Shown: positions 13,685 through 15,514 of the stretch, in pieces | Layout: each line of letters opens with the position of its first letter | Numbering within the stretch: the stretch's first letter is position 1 | Assembly (NCBI GenBank): GCA_947074265.1 | Contig: CAMTPD010000005.1 | Location: 1 to 15,514, forward strand | Length of the DNA stretch: 15,514 nt | Origin: an uncultured Porphyromonadaceae bacterium | Lineage (GTDB): Bacteria > Bacteroidota > Bacteroidia > Bacteroidales > CAMTPD01 | Reading direction: 5' to 3' | Position numbers and translations under genes: made by a program | The notes under the pieces: generated by a model | The model's database searches: none | What the model was told of the DNA's origin: nothing | The model's input: only the letters and a program-made list of their open reading frames with translations

Positions 13685-14848
13685 ATGGACACGATTTCAT
13701 CAAGATTTGACGAGATTCGACCGTTAAATAACAACGAAGTTAAAGCAACTATCGAAGAACTTTTGAACACTCCTAAGTTTGAGATGGCTGTAAAAACCGC
13801 TATGCCAACAATCGATTGGGATAGTTTTTGTATCAAAATGCGTTCTCTTCGCACCAAAAGAGAATTCAAAACACAAATGTCGGCTTTGGCTCTTAAGTCT
13901 ATCGCCACAAATACTGCAAGACTACTCGACTCATCGCACGAGGAGAGAATCGATAAAAATGCGGCCTATACGTTTATTACCAATCACAGAGATATCGTAT
14001 TAGACGCAGCCTTCCTTAATTACGTTCTTCACGAAGCCGGCGCCGAAATGACGCAGGTAGCCATTGGCGACAACCTGCTTATCGAGCCGTGGATCGAAAA
14101 ACTTGTTCGACTCAACAACAGCTTTATCGTAAAGCGCAGCGTATCTATCCGCCAAATGCTCGACGTTAGTAAAACCCTTTCGGCATACATCCATTATGCA
14201 GTGAAGGAACTAAAAGAATCGGTGTGGATCGCGCAACGCGAGGGACGTGCTAAAGACTCTAACGACTTTACTCAAGAGGCATTGCTTAAGATGCTTATCA
14301 TGGGTGGAGAAGAAGCAACTATTCTCGACAATCTCATCGAGCTCAATATTGAGCCTATTGCGATTTCGTATGAGTTTGATCCTTGCGACTTCCTCAAAGC
14401 TAAAGAGTTTCAGCAAAAACGAGACAACAAAGAGCACAAGAAGTCTCCAGCCGACGACCTTGTAAATATGCAAACAGGTATTGTCGGATTCAAAGGACAC
14501 ATCCACTTCTCTTTCGGACATCCGATCAACGAACAACTAAAGAAACTCGATCCGTCGATGGAGAAAGCAGAGCTATACCGCACTGTTGCCGCAATCATCG
14601 ACAAAGAGATTCATCAAAACTACTTGTTCTTCCCAATCAACTACATCGCATACCAACGCACATTCGGAGACAACCGTTTTGTAGAAAAGTATAACGAAGC
14701 AGACATCGCGGCTGTCGACAAATACTTTGAAGGACAGCTTGCCAAGATTCAACTTCCAAATAAGGATAGCGAATACTTGCTAAGTAAGATGTACGAAATG
14801 TATGCGAATCCGGTAAAGAACTATCTGATCGCAACCAATCAGCAATAA
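13685..14848 (+). CDS. PlsC-like glycerolipid acyltransferase family protein
   Basis: A 387-residue protein with an acyltransferase core placed in the middle. Motif I reads TNHRDIVLDA (99-108) with His101 and Asp107; the expected form is H-x4-D, whereas here the candidates are H-x-D (Asp103) or H-x5-D (Asp107). A motif II-like FIVKRS lies at 147-152, motif III AQREGRAKDS at 183-192 and motif IV IEPIAISYEFDP at 222-233. The first 90 residues have no recognised domain and there is no clear membrane segment. The likely role is acyl transfer to glycerol-phosphate or another lipid; acceptor and donor cannot be told. It lies in the rluD-ddl-nadE run. The family is seen in Bacteroidales, but I recall no proven function. 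Confidence 0.75.
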   Translation: MDTISSRFDEIRPLNNNEVKATIEELLNTPKFEMAVKTAMPTIDWDSFCIKMRSLRTKREFKTQMSALALKSIATNTARLLDSSHEERIDKNAAYTFITNHRDIVLDAAFLNYVLHEAGAEMTQVAIGDNLLIEPWIEKLVRLNNSFIVKRSVSIRQMLDVSKTLSAYIHYAVKELKESVWIAQREGRAKDSNDFTQEALLKMLIMGGEEATILDNLIELNIEPIAISYEFDPCDFLKAKEFQQKRDNKEHKKSPADDLVNMQTGIVGFKGHIHFSFGHPINEQLKKLDPSMEKAELYRTVAAIIDKEIHQNYLFFPINYIAYQRTFGDNRFVEKYNEADIAAVDKYFEGQLAKIQLPNKDSEYLLSKMYEMYANPVKNYLIATNQQ

Positions 14849-14852
14849 GCGT

Positions 14853-15514
14853 ATGAATTACGGATACACACGTGTGGCAACGGCTATCCCCGAAGTAAAG
14901 GTGGCCGATTGCCCTTACAATACATCTCGCATCATCGAACTGATGCAGAAAGCCGACCAAGCAAACGTACAGATTGTATGTTTTCCCGAACTAGCTATTA
15001 CGGGATATACTTGCGGCGATTTGTTTCAGCAACAACGACTATTGCTAGATGCCGAAAACGCTCTGTCGGCTATCCTTAGTGCCAGTGAAGCACTACAGCT
15101 TACAACGATTGTAGGAATGCCCGTGCGTTTCGAAAACAGACTATACAATACAGCCGTGGTGGTAAGTCGCGGAATCCTTTGCGGAGTAATCCCCAAATCG
15201 TATTTACCAAACTACGGAGAGTTTTACGAGAAAAGATGGTTTGCCTCTTCGCTCGACAGCTACGGAACCAAGATCACCCTTTGCAATCAGGAAGCACCTT
15301 TCGGAAGCTACCAACTCTTTGCCGACGATGCCAAACAAATCTGTTTCGGAATCGAACTGTGCGAAGACCTTTGGACACCGCTTCCACCGTCGTCTATCCT
15401 ATCCATGCAAGGAGCCAATTTGATCTTCAACCTTTCGGCCAGCAACGAAGTCATCGGTAAGCACACCTACCTCGAAGAACTCATTCGCCAACAATCTGCA
15501 CGTTGTGTATGCGG
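14853..15514 (+). CDS. nadE: Glutamine-dependent NAD+ synthetase, N-terminal part
   Basis: The first 220 codons of a gene that runs off the right edge, starting at the ATG at 14853, four bases after the acyltransferase stop. This part is the nitrilase-like glutaminase domain that supplies ammonia for converting nicotinate adenine dinucleotide to NAD+. The Glu-Lys-Cys catalytic triad is visible: Glu46 in FPELAITGYTCGD (44-56), Lys115 in IPKSYLPNYGEFYEKRWF (113-130) and Cys170 in GIELCEDLW (166-174). KSYLPNYGEFYEKRWF is distinctive of glutamine-dependent NAD+ synthetases. The synthetase domain should follow outside the window; if it did not, a stand-alone carbon-nitrogen hydrolase would be the alternative. 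Confidence 0.93.
   Translation, partial: MNYGYTRVATAIPEVKVADCPYNTSRIIELMQKADQANVQIVCFPELAITGYTCGDLFQQQRLLLDAENALSAILSASEALQLTTIVGMPVRFENRLYNTAVVVSRGILCGVIPKSYLPNYGEFYEKRWFASSLDSYGTKITLCNQEAPFGSYQLFADDAKQICFGIELCEDLWTPLPPSSILSMQGANLIFNLSASNEVIGKHTYLEELIRQQSARCVC

Overview
The window looks like an ordinary chromosomal segment of a Bacteroidota bacterium, most likely order Bacteroidales (Dysgonomonas, Parabacteroides or a relative; genus level is a guess). Three things point there. Promoters fit the Bacteroidetes pattern TTTG-N19/20-TAnnTTTG, clearest upstream of rpmH, efp and murF. Most genes lack a strong Shine-Dalgarno sequence. Protein families and pairings (folP next to cdaA, a stand-alone PASTA protein before rluD and ddl, a 50-residue L34) are typical of the group. 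Base composition is moderately AT-rich. I see no transposase, phage gene, integrase, tRNA, rRNA or CRISPR array.

Layout from left to right. (1) 1-2215, minus strand: murF, then a YhcH/NanQ-like sugar anomerase family gene, then the N-terminus of a ROK-type regulator that runs off the left edge. (2) 2216-2531: a divergent intergenic region holding a 104-bp nested inverted repeat that lies between a good murF promoter and murF itself; this is the most unusual sequence here. (3) 2532-6558, plus strand: folP and cdaA (folate synthesis and c-di-AMP synthesis, 11 bp apart), then pta and ackA (acetyl-CoA to acetate with ATP gain). A strong bidirectional terminator at 6592-6625 closes this block. (4) 6690-8512, minus strand: radC, a SufT/MIP18-like gene and lpxH in one tight operon, preceded by efp (8612-9178) with its own promoter and terminator. 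(5) 9328-10366, minus strand: lrgA-lrgB, two membrane proteins with an 8-bp overlap. (6) 10601-10753, plus strand: rpmH with promoter and terminator. (7) 10941-15514, plus strand: a PASTA membrane protein, rluD, ddl, a PlsC-like acyltransferase and the start of nadE, closely packed and probably one operon.

Functionally the window is mostly housekeeping. Envelope synthesis recurs: MurF and Ddl make and add D-Ala-D-Ala for peptidoglycan, LpxH serves lipid A, the acyltransferase probably serves lipids, PASTA domains are known to bind peptidoglycan, and CdaA makes the second messenger c-di-AMP, linked in other bacteria to wall and osmotic balance. Translation (EF-P, L34, RluD) and central metabolism (Pta, AckA, NadE, FolP) fill the rest. 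I found no convincing new multigene system. The best leads are the murF-leader palindrome, the acyltransferase with altered motif spacing, and the lone PASTA protein.
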